Positions 27,120 to 35,402 of a stretch of DNA of 55,175 nt are shown here, in pieces. The number at the start of each line of letters is the position of its first letter. Position 1 is the stretch's first letter. The DNA lies in the NCBI GenBank assembly GCA_012719125.1, contig JAAYAY010000242.1:1-55175 (forward strand), in the 5' to 3' direction. The position numbers and the translations under genes were made by a program. Source of the DNA: Planctomycetaceae bacterium. Its GTDB lineage: Bacteria > Planctomycetota > Planctomycetia > Pirellulales > Thermoguttaceae. Under the pieces are notes generated by a model. That model saw only the letters and a program-made list of their open reading frames with translations. It ran no database searches and had not been told where the DNA came from.

Positions 27120-27182
27120 TGAACGCCAATGAACGCTGATCCCATTGACGTCATTAGCGTTCGTCAGTGTTCATGAGCGGTT
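27111..27182. terminator. 30-bp-arm inverted repeat overlapping the porter stop codon
   Basis: The left arm 27111-27140 and right arm 27153-27182 pair at about 24 of 30 positions across a 12-base centre, and four T residues follow. The left arm contains the porter's TGA. Built from ATGAACGC words, it resembles a dispersed palindrome co-opted as a terminator or attenuator between the porter and the next gene. Confidence 0.6.
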
Positions 27183-27211
27183 TTCCCTCTTACTTGCACA
27201 AGAGGATGAAT

Positions 27212-28855
27212 ATGAAGCGAGTGACTCTGCTGACCATAGCTTTGCTGCCCGTAATAACCGGCAATGTGGCCGCCGAGACGTTCCACGTCGCCCAGGGGCA
27301 AGCTGCATCGGATGAGAACCCGGGCACGGTCGACCGGCCATGGAACACCATCTCCAAGGCGGCCGAGACGCTCGAACCAGGAGACACCGTGGTCATCCAC
27401 GCGGGCACGTATCGCGAATGCGTCAAGCCGCCTCGAAGCGGATCCGAGTCGAAGCCCATCACCTACGCGGCCGAGGAAGGTGAGGAGGTCGTGATCAGCG
27501 GTGCCGATATCGTCACCGGCTGGACGCCCGCCGGCAAAGGGCTCTGGAAGAAGACGCCCTGGACCTACCGCTTTCCAACTCACCCCAATGACGATTTCCA
27601 CCGGCTCATCGGGCGTTGCGAACAGGTGATTGCCGACGGGCAGTTACTGAAGCAGGTTGCCCTTGTCTCGGAGATGAAGCCTGACACGTTCTGCGCCATC
27701 CCTGACGAGAAGACGCTCTACGTGCGTTTGAAAGATGACGCCGATCCCAACCAGCGGCTTATTGAAGCAAGCGTACGCCCCTTGTGCTTCGGATTGGGCT
27801 GGGGCGACGAACCGGTCGACCATATCCATGTTCACGGGCTGACGATTCGACATGCCGCCAACAAGGCCCAGTACGGCGCTCTGTACGCCAAGGGCGACCA
27901 CTGGCTCATCGAGGACTGCACTTGCGAGTGGACCAACGGCAACGGCTTGACCTTTCGAGGGAACGATGTCACGCTGCGGCGAGTCCACTCCCACCACAAC
28001 GGCCAGCAAGGAGCCGGGGGCTCCGGGCGAGGCTTCCTGCTGGAGGACGTCGTCTTCGACCACAACAACCTCAAAGGTTTTGACAAGGGCTGGGAAGCCG
28101 GGGCAATGAAGATCGCCCACGCCCGAGACGGAATCCTGCGGCGCTGTCGAGCCGAGGCCAACGACGGCAACGCCTTCTGGTTCGATATCGACGTCCGCGA
28201 CGTGGTGGTCGAAGACTGCACGGCGGTCGACAACGCTCAGAGCGGCATCTTCGTTGAAATCAGCGGGGGGTTTCAGATTCGCAACAACCTCTGCATTCGC
28301 AACGGCCTCGACGGCAACTGGGGCCGAGGCGGCATCGCCGTCGCCGAAAGCGATCACTGTACGATCGAGCACAACACTTGTGTCCTCAACGCGACGGGCA
28401 TCTCGATCCGCGAGCAAGGCCCGCGGACGTTCAAGGGCATCGACGGCAACCTCGTCTCCTACCACGTTCACGATTTGGTGATCCGCCACAACATCTGTGC
28501 TCTCAACACGCAGTACCAGATCGGCTACTGGTACGACAATCCGTTCTTCGGACCCCATCCCTCGGGCAACGACATAGCGACTGCCGAAATCTACGATCCC
28601 GACAAGGCCTCGATTCGTCTGGACCACAATCTCTATTGGTTCCGGGAAGGACAGCAACTCGCGCTGTTCGGAGTGCCCTGGAGGTCCAAACACCGGAAAT
28701 ACACCGACCTGTCGGCGTGGCAGAAGGATCGGGAGCAGGACACCGGCTCCGTCTGGGCGGATCCACGGTTCGCCAATCCGGACGGAGATGCCTGGCAAGT
28801 CCTGCCCGGCAGTCCCGCCCTGCCGATCCGGGCCGGACGGGACGGTTCTCGCTGA
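27212..28855 (+). CDS. Secreted right-handed parallel beta-helix protein (DUF1565-like N-terminus)
   Basis: 547 residues from the ATG at 27212; AAGAGG is six bases upstream, and a second ATG at 27206 is too close to it. Signal peptide VTLLTIALLPVITGNVAA, then a DUF1565-type entry (GTVDRPWNTISKAAETLEPG, DTVVIHAGTYRE). The middle consists of parallel beta-helix coils with repeated VVVEDCTAVDNAQSG-like and IRNNLCIRNG-like turns (about 200-440). Such proteins are pectate/alginate/glycan lyases or binding proteins, but no catalytic triad can be assigned from here. It opens the glycan-degrading half of the locus. Confidence 0.85.
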   Translation: MKRVTLLTIALLPVITGNVAAETFHVAQGQAASDENPGTVDRPWNTISKAAETLEPGDTVVIHAGTYRECVKPPRSGSESKPITYAAEEGEEVVISGADIVTGWTPAGKGLWKKTPWTYRFPTHPNDDFHRLIGRCEQVIADGQLLKQVALVSEMKPDTFCAIPDEKTLYVRLKDDADPNQRLIEASVRPLCFGLGWGDEPVDHIHVHGLTIRHAANKAQYGALYAKGDHWLIEDCTCEWTNGNGLTFRGNDVTLRRVHSHHNGQQGAGGSGRGFLLEDVVFDHNNLKGFDKGWEAGAMKIAHARDGILRRCRAEANDGNAFWFDIDVRDVVVEDCTAVDNAQSGIFVEISGGFQIRNNLCIRNGLDGNWGRGGIAVAESDHCTIEHNTCVLNATGISIREQGPRTFKGIDGNLVSYHVHDLVIRHNICALNTQYQIGYWYDNPFFGPHPSGNDIATAEIYDPDKASIRLDHNLYWFREGQQLALFGVPWRSKHRKYTDLSAWQKDREQDTGSVWADPRFANPDGDAWQVLPGSPALPIRAGRDGSR

Positions 28856-28960
28856 CAACGGGAGTTGCCAATCCCGAAGCGGCCTCTTGCGGACGGTCTT
28901 GCCCTGCGATAGAAGTGAGTCACGTCTGGTTGTTTCCCGCATCGCTGGAGGCCCAACAAC

Positions 28961-31783
28961 GTGAACACTCGCAGGTCTCAACATATGTTCCGTCTTGCGC
29001 GGCTCGTACTGATCGGAGTCGCTCTGGCCCCGCAGGTCGCCCGGGCGGAATCATTCCCACCCCTGGATGTCGACGGGGCTGCGACGCTTCTGGTCGCGGC
29101 GCCGGTGGGATTCCCGGCCGACATTTCCGTGCTCTGTGCGGCAAACGACGGGCTGCCCGCTGCCGATGATCCGGGCTTCGCCAAAGCGGCCGCCGCGTTC
29201 GTCGAGAAGAATCCGATCGCGCCCCCTTCCGCCCGGGGACCGACGCTGTGGGACACGGACGATGCGTCGTCTCGCCAGGCGAAGTGCCTGGCCTACCTGG
29301 CCGGCGGAAGACCGCAAGGGCGAACCGAGATCGCTCGGCTGTGCATCTTGCAGGCCCAGCGGCTCCAGTGGGCCATGCCGGTGCGAACGGGCCATCGGCA
29401 CGCTCCGGATCGGATCCTCTGTGCCTCGTCGGCAACGCTCGCCGCAACGGCCAAGATTCTCGGCGATCGCGCCCCTGCCGATTCGACGCTGGCCGCCGTT
29501 GCGGCGCAATGGCTTCGCACGGCCCGCGGACAGTTCGCCACCTATGCCGGCGACCAGACGTCGCCGGTCATCGCCGCAGCCGCCCCGGTCGTTGCCGAGT
29601 TGGGTCCGGTGCCCGGACAACTGGAACCGTACGGCTCCGAAGAGCATTTCTTCTCGCAGATCGACCTGACCCGGCCCGACATGCGCGACGTGGCTCGTGC
29701 CGCCACCGACAAGCAGTGGGCCAAGGCTCGCGACGCCTACCTCGAAGTGCTCAGCAAGCGCTTCAGCAGCGGCAATTGGCCGGATATCAACTTCTCGAAG
29801 GCCGTCGACCTGCAGGAAGCCGACGACATCTGCCGCAACATCTTCATCCTGCAGGCCCACATGTTCCGTCGCTACGACTACGGCAGTGAAGTCGACTGGG
29901 CGAAAGTGATCGACGACGACATCGAAAGCCGGGTGTGGATGAACGCCCACTCCTGGATGTGGACTCTGGCCAACGCCTACGAGGCAACGGGCGACGAGAA
30001 GTACGTGGATCATCTGTGCCGGCAGTTCAATTCGTGGTACGCGGCCAGCCCGCCGCCTTTCCGGCGATCCTCGGCCCAGTGGCGCACCCTGGAATGCGGC
30101 GGACGAGTGGGCCAGAAATGGGGAAGGATTCTGCTGGGGCTGTCCGATCATCCCCGACTCAAGCGGGAATGCCTGTTTCGTATGGCCGAATCGATGCTCG
30201 CCCACGGCGAGTACCTGTGCATGTACGCGGCCGGTGGGGGAAACTGGCTGCAAGTGGAATCGTCGGGCCTGGCCTGCATCGCGGTGCTCTTTCCCGAGTT
30301 TAAGCTGTCGCCGCTCTTCTACGAGGTGGCCATGAATCGCCTCGACTGGGCCGATGCCCGGGCGTTCCTGCCCGACGGGTTCCAGTCGGAGTGTTCGCCC
30401 GGTTATCACCGGTTCCCGCTGATCGGAATCGCTTCGGCGCTGAGGCTGGCCAAATCGACGGGAACGCCGATTTCGGAAGACCTGATGAGACAGTACGAGG
30501 CGGGCGTCGAGGCCCTCGAGTACATCGCCTATCCTGACAATACGATACCGATGATCAACGACGCCAGTCCCCAGCGACAGTCCGCCATGGAGGTCTACCA
30601 GACGGGGGCCGAGGTGTTCGGCCGCGACGACTTTCGCTGGTTCGCCTCGCAAGGCGCCGAAGGCACTCCGCCAAATATTACCTCGCATGACTTCACGCAC
30701 GCCGGTTTCTGCGTGATGCGAGATCGCTGGGGCCCCGAAGGGCAGGTGGTCATCTTCGACGCCGGCTATTTCGGTTCCGGCCACCAGCACGAGGACAAGC
30801 TCAATTTCGTCTACTATGCGGGCGGCCGCGAGCTGATCGGCGACCCGGGTATCTACTCGTACCGGCGCAACGAATTCGAACCCTATTGGCGAGGCAGTTG
30901 GAGTCACAATACGGTGGTCATCGACGGTCTCAGCCAGCACCGCGGACTGGGCCCCGGCGAGACGATCCCCGATCCGGACCGCCGCTTCGTGCTGGGTGAC
31001 GCTTTCAGCTTCGCCACCGGCGTCTATCGTCACAGCTACACTCCGCGAGGCGGTGAGATCTGGGGGGGAGAATACGCGGTCAAGCCTCCCAAGCGGCTCC
31101 GCAACGTTCGGCACCAGCGGCATTTGTTCTATCTCGAAGGCCGGTACTTGGTCGTCTGCGATCGCCTGCTGGGCGAAGGCGAGCATTCGGTGGACCTGCT
31201 GTTTCACCCGTCCCCGGTCATGACCGGCAGCGGCGTGGGCCGCCAGGCCCGGGCGGTCGAACTGGCGATCGGCCCCGACGGATCCGTCGTCACTCGGGAA
31301 AGCAACGACGCCAACGTGGCTATTCTCCCGGCCGAGATCGAGGGCTGCGAGGTACTCGACCTGATCGGTCAGAAGAACCCGGTCCGCGGTTGGTATTCGG
31401 CCTTTGCCATCGCGCCCTCCCACGACATCGTCTACCGCCGGCAGACGAGACTCCCCTGCCATTTCGAGACGGTCGTGCAACCCCTTTCCCCCGGAGATGC
31501 GACACCGCTCGTCGTACGCCGCCTGGACGCGGTTGGTTCCGACGGCAAGACCTGCGCCGCCATTGCCTGCGGCGACGATCGCTTCCTCATCTCCTACGAC
31601 GGACCGGCCGAGATCCAGTGCGATTCGATCCGCTTTTCCGGAACGGCACTCCACCTGTCTCGCGATGCGAATGGACGCCCGCTGCGAGCTCACCTGGTCG
31701 ACGGGCGATCGTTGAGTATCGACGGGCGAGAGTTGTTTGCGACCGACACACCGGCACCTGCACGGACGCTCGATCTGCAGTAA
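28961..31783 (+). CDS. Heparinase II/III-family polysaccharide lyase-like protein
   Basis: 940 residues, GTG start at 28961 with GGAGG; an ATG at 28985 is an alternative. The N-terminal signal region is FRLARLVLIGVALAPQVARA. The mature protein has a large helical toroid domain (about 240-560; for example AHSWMWTLANAYEATGDEKY). It then has the heparinase II/III beta-sandwich segment with GSGHQHEDKLNFVYYAGGRE followed by LIGDPG. In this family a His/Tyr/Arg site cleaves uronic-acid-containing chains by beta-elimination. It sits after the beta-helix protein and before a sialidase-fold protein, all on the plus strand. The substrate (glycosaminoglycan, alginate or similar) is inferred from the family only. 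Confidence 0.88.
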   Translation: MNTRRSQHMFRLARLVLIGVALAPQVARAESFPPLDVDGAATLLVAAPVGFPADISVLCAANDGLPAADDPGFAKAAAAFVEKNPIAPPSARGPTLWDTDDASSRQAKCLAYLAGGRPQGRTEIARLCILQAQRLQWAMPVRTGHRHAPDRILCASSATLAATAKILGDRAPADSTLAAVAAQWLRTARGQFATYAGDQTSPVIAAAAPVVAELGPVPGQLEPYGSEEHFFSQIDLTRPDMRDVARAATDKQWAKARDAYLEVLSKRFSSGNWPDINFSKAVDLQEADDICRNIFILQAHMFRRYDYGSEVDWAKVIDDDIESRVWMNAHSWMWTLANAYEATGDEKYVDHLCRQFNSWYAASPPPFRRSSAQWRTLECGGRVGQKWGRILLGLSDHPRLKRECLFRMAESMLAHGEYLCMYAAGGGNWLQVESSGLACIAVLFPEFKLSPLFYEVAMNRLDWADARAFLPDGFQSECSPGYHRFPLIGIASALRLAKSTGTPISEDLMRQYEAGVEALEYIAYPDNTIPMINDASPQRQSAMEVYQTGAEVFGRDDFRWFASQGAEGTPPNITSHDFTHAGFCVMRDRWGPEGQVVIFDAGYFGSGHQHEDKLNFVYYAGGRELIGDPGIYSYRRNEFEPYWRGSWSHNTVVIDGLSQHRGLGPGETIPDPDRRFVLGDAFSFATGVYRHSYTPRGGEIWGGEYAVKPPKRLRNVRHQRHLFYLEGRYLVVCDRLLGEGEHSVDLLFHPSPVMTGSGVGRQARAVELAIGPDGSVVTRESNDANVAILPAEIEGCEVLDLIGQKNPVRGWYSAFAIAPSHDIVYRRQTRLPCHFETVVQPLSPGDATPLVVRRLDAVGSDGKTCAAIACGDDRFLISYDGPAEIQCDSIRFSGTALHLSRDANGRPLRAHLVDGRSLSIDGRELFATDTPAPARTLDLQ

Positions 31784-31831
31784 GACACGACCGAGAAATG
31801 CCTCATCTCATACCCACCGGAAGCGCAAGCT

Positions 31832-33073
31832 ATGCCCGACCAACACGAAATCGGACGACGACAGTTTCTTCAAGGACTTTCCGCCCTGGCAGTTGCCGGC
31901 TCCTGGACAAACCGCGCAACCATGGCGGCACTTCCGGGCGACGATCTCATCCAGTCGATCACCGTGGAGGCAGTCGACAACGGTCGTTCGCGAAAGGAAG
32001 AATGGGCCTGGTTCCATCCCCGGGCATGCATGATCCCCACGAGCGACGGCCCCGTCGCCCTCATGACCATGCAGCGAATCAGCGGTTCCGACTACTTCTG
32101 GCCGGTCCAGTGGTGCACTTCCTCCGACCTGGGCAAGACCTGGAGCGATCCCCAGCCGATTCCCGGTTTGGGCCGCCGTGACACGGACACGCCTGGCCTG
32201 GCAGAAGGCGTGTGCGACGTCTCCCCCGACTACCACCCGGCAACGAACACCACGCTGGCCATCGGCCACAACGTCTATTATCGCGAAGGATGCCTGGCGA
32301 ATCCCCAGGGGCCACGTTGGCCGGTCTATTCGGTTCGCGACGCCGAAGGGTTCTGGTCGCAACCGCAGAAACTCGTTTGGGACGATCCCCGTGGCTCGGA
32401 GATCTACACGAGCAATTGCGGGCAGCGGATCATGCTCGAATCGGGCGACGTGCTCCTACCGTTCTCCTTCGGCAACGCCCAGTGGCCCGCCCGGCGAGTC
32501 TCATCGGCACTCTGCGCCTTCGACGGGAAAACGCTAACCGTCAAGCAAGTGGGAAACGAGCTGATCAACAACGCCAAACGGGGGCTGCTCGAACCTTCGC
32601 TTGCTCAATTCCGCGGCCGCTATTTCATGACCATTCGCGCCGAAGACGACCGCGGCTATGTGAGCCGTTCCGAAAACGGCTTGGAGTGGTCTGAACAGAG
32701 GGCCTGGACATGGGACGACGGCCGGCCGCTCACGATGTCGACCACCCAGCAACACTGGCTCACCCATGGCGACGCCCTGTTTTTGGTCTATACCCGCAAA
32801 GCGGAAGCGAATGCCAACGTCATGCGATGGCGAGCGCCAGTCTATCTGGCCCAGGTCGACCCCGAACGGCTGTGCCTCCTTCGTTCCACGGAACGGGTCG
32901 TCCTGCCCATGATCGGCGACGGAGTCAACGATCCCGACCGCGTGGCGCGAATGGGCAATTTCCACATCACCAACGCCACGCCGGATGAAAGCTGGGTGAC
33001 CGTCGGTGAGTGCCTCCCCGCCAACGGCTGGCGAGGCAATCTCCTGCTCGCCCGCATCCGCTGGCGCACGTAG
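31832..33073 (+). CDS. Tat-exported sialidase-fold (BNR/Asp-box) protein
   Basis: A 413-residue protein with a twin-arginine signal (GRRQFLQGLSALAVAGSW) near the N-terminus. Its body is a six-bladed-propeller type with Asp-box-like SSDLGKTWSDPQ and matching strands (for example QRIMLESGDVLLPFSFGN, VSRSENGLEWSE). This is the fold of exo-alpha-sialidases and many planctomycete hydrolases of unknown sugar specificity; the sialidase Arg triad cannot be confirmed by eye. It follows the lyase by 48 bases in the same direction. Export through Tat suggests folding or cofactor binding before crossing the membrane. Confidence 0.82.
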   Translation: MPDQHEIGRRQFLQGLSALAVAGSWTNRATMAALPGDDLIQSITVEAVDNGRSRKEEWAWFHPRACMIPTSDGPVALMTMQRISGSDYFWPVQWCTSSDLGKTWSDPQPIPGLGRRDTDTPGLAEGVCDVSPDYHPATNTTLAIGHNVYYREGCLANPQGPRWPVYSVRDAEGFWSQPQKLVWDDPRGSEIYTSNCGQRIMLESGDVLLPFSFGNAQWPARRVSSALCAFDGKTLTVKQVGNELINNAKRGLLEPSLAQFRGRYFMTIRAEDDRGYVSRSENGLEWSEQRAWTWDDGRPLTMSTTQQHWLTHGDALFLVYTRKAEANANVMRWRAPVYLAQVDPERLCLLRSTERVVLPMIGDGVNDPDRVARMGNFHITNATPDESWVTVGECLPANGWRGNLLLARIRWRT

Positions 33074-33081
33074 CCACCAAC

Positions 33082-33152
33082 GTAGCCTGGCTCTCCAGAG
33101 CCGGGTCTTTCCGGCAGTTCTTGGACTCGGCTCTGGAAAGCCGAGCCGCGAG
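33082..33152 (+). repeat. Palindromic mobile-like repeat, copy 2
   Basis: The arms GGCTCTCCAGAGCC and CTCGGCTCTGGAAAGCCGAG flank the core TTTCCGGCAGTTCTTG. The block is the reverse-complement counterpart of the element at 17513-17582. It lies directly after the sialidase-fold gene. The remaining gap to 33335 has nothing else recognisable. Confidence 0.65.
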
Positions 33153-33335
33153 AAGGCCGCTCGTACCGGTCCGTGAAACCTTGCCGGTTGGCGAATCTTT
33201 GCGCGGGAATCCGGAAGCGCCGGCTCGCAACCTCGGTAATCCGTGCGGAATGTGCACGCGGGCCGTCTAATTTGGTCGGAACGATTCTCCCGTTTGAAGT
33301 GATTACTCTTGTTTTGCCCGGCCGATGATGCGGGT

Positions 33336-35159
33336 ATGAGAACTTTTTGCGCGATCCTACTCTGCCTGGCCGCCTGGTTCTGGGCTCCGCCGCACGACCG
33401 ATCCGCTCGCGCCCAAGAGCCGTGCCGGCCCATCTTGCCTGAGCAGAAATGTCTCGCCATCCGTTCTCCCTCGCAGATGCGCTGCGCGCACCTGCCGGCG
33501 GTCGGCGTCCCCACCACCGTCAAGGGGCCCGAGGAAGCCCAGCCGAAGCTGCCCGCCTACCCGATGACGCTCGACGAGGCCATCCGCATCGCATTGGAGA
33601 ACTCCGAGGTGATCCGCGTGCTGGGCGGCACCAGCGGCCGGACGGTCTATGACCCGGCCATCGCCAACACCCAGATCGACCGCGCCCGGGCAACCTTCGA
33701 TCCCAATTTCGCCGTTCAGAACCGTTTCAACGGCCTTCGCTATCCGACGGCCGAACTTGACGCCGCCGCGCCTTCGGGGGTATCGATCAACGGCGATCCC
33801 GTTCACGATTACGACATGGCCCTCGGCGTCTCCAAAACAACCCAGATGGGCGGCAACCTGGGGCTCGACGTGAGAACGAACCCTACCACCGTCGACACCA
33901 CCGACCCGCTGCTGCTCAACCCATCCTCGCGTTCTTCGGTTGACTTGAGCATCACTCAGCCGCTCCTCCAGGGTTTCGGACGCCAGGCCAACCTGACCCC
34001 GATCGTGCTGGCGCGAATCGACACCGAACGGTCTTTCTACCAGTTGAAGTTTGCGGTGCAGCGTGAAGTCCAGAGCGTGATCGAAGCCTATTGGGCCCTG
34101 GTCTATTCCCGATTCGATGCCTGGGTCCGTCAGGAACAAACACAGCAAGGAGCCTGGGCCTCAACCTGGGCCACGGCCAAGTTCGAAAGCGGCAGAGCCA
34201 ATCGAGGTGAAGTGGTCCAAGCGAAATCTTCGGAGTACAACTTCCGCGTCGCGCAGACCTCGGCCGAGGCCAGGGTCCTGCAGAGGGAACAATCGCTCCG
34301 CGATATTCTGGGGCTGGAACCGTTCGACGGGGTTGAGATTGTACCCGTAACTCCGCTGAGCGATCAGCGTGTAGAAGTCAATTGGCAGAACACGCTCCTG
34401 ACGGCAGAGCGGAATCGTTGCGATCTGATCGAACTGAAACTGGTTCTCGACTCGACCGAACGACAACTCCAGTTGGCCCGGAATACCGCCTTGCCGAGCG
34501 TCGACGCTGTCGCGAGGTACGGATGGAACGGTCTGGAAGGGCGCACTTTCTCAGGCGATTATCTGGCTGCCCACCCCGGCGACTTCCCGGGGTGGCAACT
34601 GGGGATTGACGTTTCCATGCCGCTGGGACTGCGCCAGGCCCGGGCCGATCTCCGCCGCATGGAACTCCTGCTCGCGCGCGATCGGGCCAACCTCCACGAG
34701 GGGCTCCGCCAGGCGTCGCATTCCCTGGCTCAGAGCTATCGCAACCTGGCCCAATACTATCAAGAGTATCTGGACGCAAAGACGGCCAGCGAACTCGGTG
34801 TCGAGAATGTCATCGTTCAGTGGGAGAACTACAAGTTGGGACGTGAAATCTACCTCAACTTCCTGCAAGCCGTCACCAGTTGGGGAAATGCCGCCAGCGC
34901 CGAAGTGCAGGCCCTGCTCCAATACAACGCCGAATTAGCTGCCTTGGAACTGGAAATGGGCACGATCCTGGAAACGCACGGGATCGCCTTCTACGAAGAG
35001 GGCTTCCGCTCGATCGGGCCTGCCGGACGCCTTGCCCACGACCACTGCTATCCGCGATCTACTCCGCCGACCTTGAACGGCAATCGCTATCCCACAGGAA
35101 ACGAACCTTCCGAACGCGTGTTCATTCCAGCCGAATTACCGGGGCCGGGCCGGGAATAG
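33336..35159 (+). CDS. TolC-family outer-membrane efflux protein
   Basis: 607 residues from the ATG at 33336 (the longer frame begins at a TTG). Signal peptide TFCAILLCLAAWFWA. The rest shows the two-fold repeated coiled-coil/strand pattern of outer-membrane efflux proteins: LDEAIRIALENSEVIRV opens the first, DLSITQPLLQGFGRQANLTP is a strand/loop, and EVQSVIEAYWALVYSR and LARDRANLHEGLRQASHSLA are long helices. Such proteins form the outer-membrane exit duct for export pumps. No inner-membrane pump or adaptor gene is adjacent, so its partner is elsewhere. The extra N-terminal stretch (about 30-75, Pro/Cys-rich) is unusual in the family. Confidence 0.87.
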   Translation: MRTFCAILLCLAAWFWAPPHDRSARAQEPCRPILPEQKCLAIRSPSQMRCAHLPAVGVPTTVKGPEEAQPKLPAYPMTLDEAIRIALENSEVIRVLGGTSGRTVYDPAIANTQIDRARATFDPNFAVQNRFNGLRYPTAELDAAAPSGVSINGDPVHDYDMALGVSKTTQMGGNLGLDVRTNPTTVDTTDPLLLNPSSRSSVDLSITQPLLQGFGRQANLTPIVLARIDTERSFYQLKFAVQREVQSVIEAYWALVYSRFDAWVRQEQTQQGAWASTWATAKFESGRANRGEVVQAKSSEYNFRVAQTSAEARVLQREQSLRDILGLEPFDGVEIVPVTPLSDQRVEVNWQNTLLTAERNRCDLIELKLVLDSTERQLQLARNTALPSVDAVARYGWNGLEGRTFSGDYLAAHPGDFPGWQLGIDVSMPLGLRQARADLRRMELLLARDRANLHEGLRQASHSLAQSYRNLAQYYQEYLDAKTASELGVENVIVQWENYKLGREIYLNFLQAVTSWGNAASAEVQALLQYNAELAALELEMGTILETHGIAFYEEGFRSIGPAGRLAHDHCYPRSTPPTLNGNRYPTGNEPSERVFIPAELPGPGRE

Positions 35160-35234
35160 CCGCCGCTCGAAAAAGCTTCTCCTCTTTCCGCGAACGGGGT
35201 GTCGTCCGCAGGACGAACTACTTACATCCCGAGT

Positions 35235-35263
35235 TTGACAGCGTCGCCCATATAGTGTATAAG
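35235..35263 (+). promoter_or_regulatory. Consensus-like sigma-70 promoter for the zinc-ribbon/WD gene
   Basis: TTGACA (35235-35240), a 17-base spacer, then TATAAG (35258-35263). It is the best vegetative promoter match in the window. It predicts a start near 35270 and a leader of about 130 nt before the ATG at 35403. The gap 35160-35402 has no gene. Confidence 0.6.
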
Positions 35264-35402
35264 AGGCTCGCGACGGAAGGTGATGGTCCGCCGTCAGGCT
35301 TGTCTTTGCCGTGGGAGACATTCTCCCGGGGTTTGCAGGCGGTTCGCGCCGTTCGGCGAATCCCTCAAGGAGTGATTGTGAAGCGGTGGGAGGTTCGCGA
35401 CG

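Noticed and set aside
29051-31693. 880-codon open frame opposite the heparinase-like gene
   Set aside because: Arises from high GC in the complementary frame of a real gene; no domain signature, composition typical of a shadow frame.
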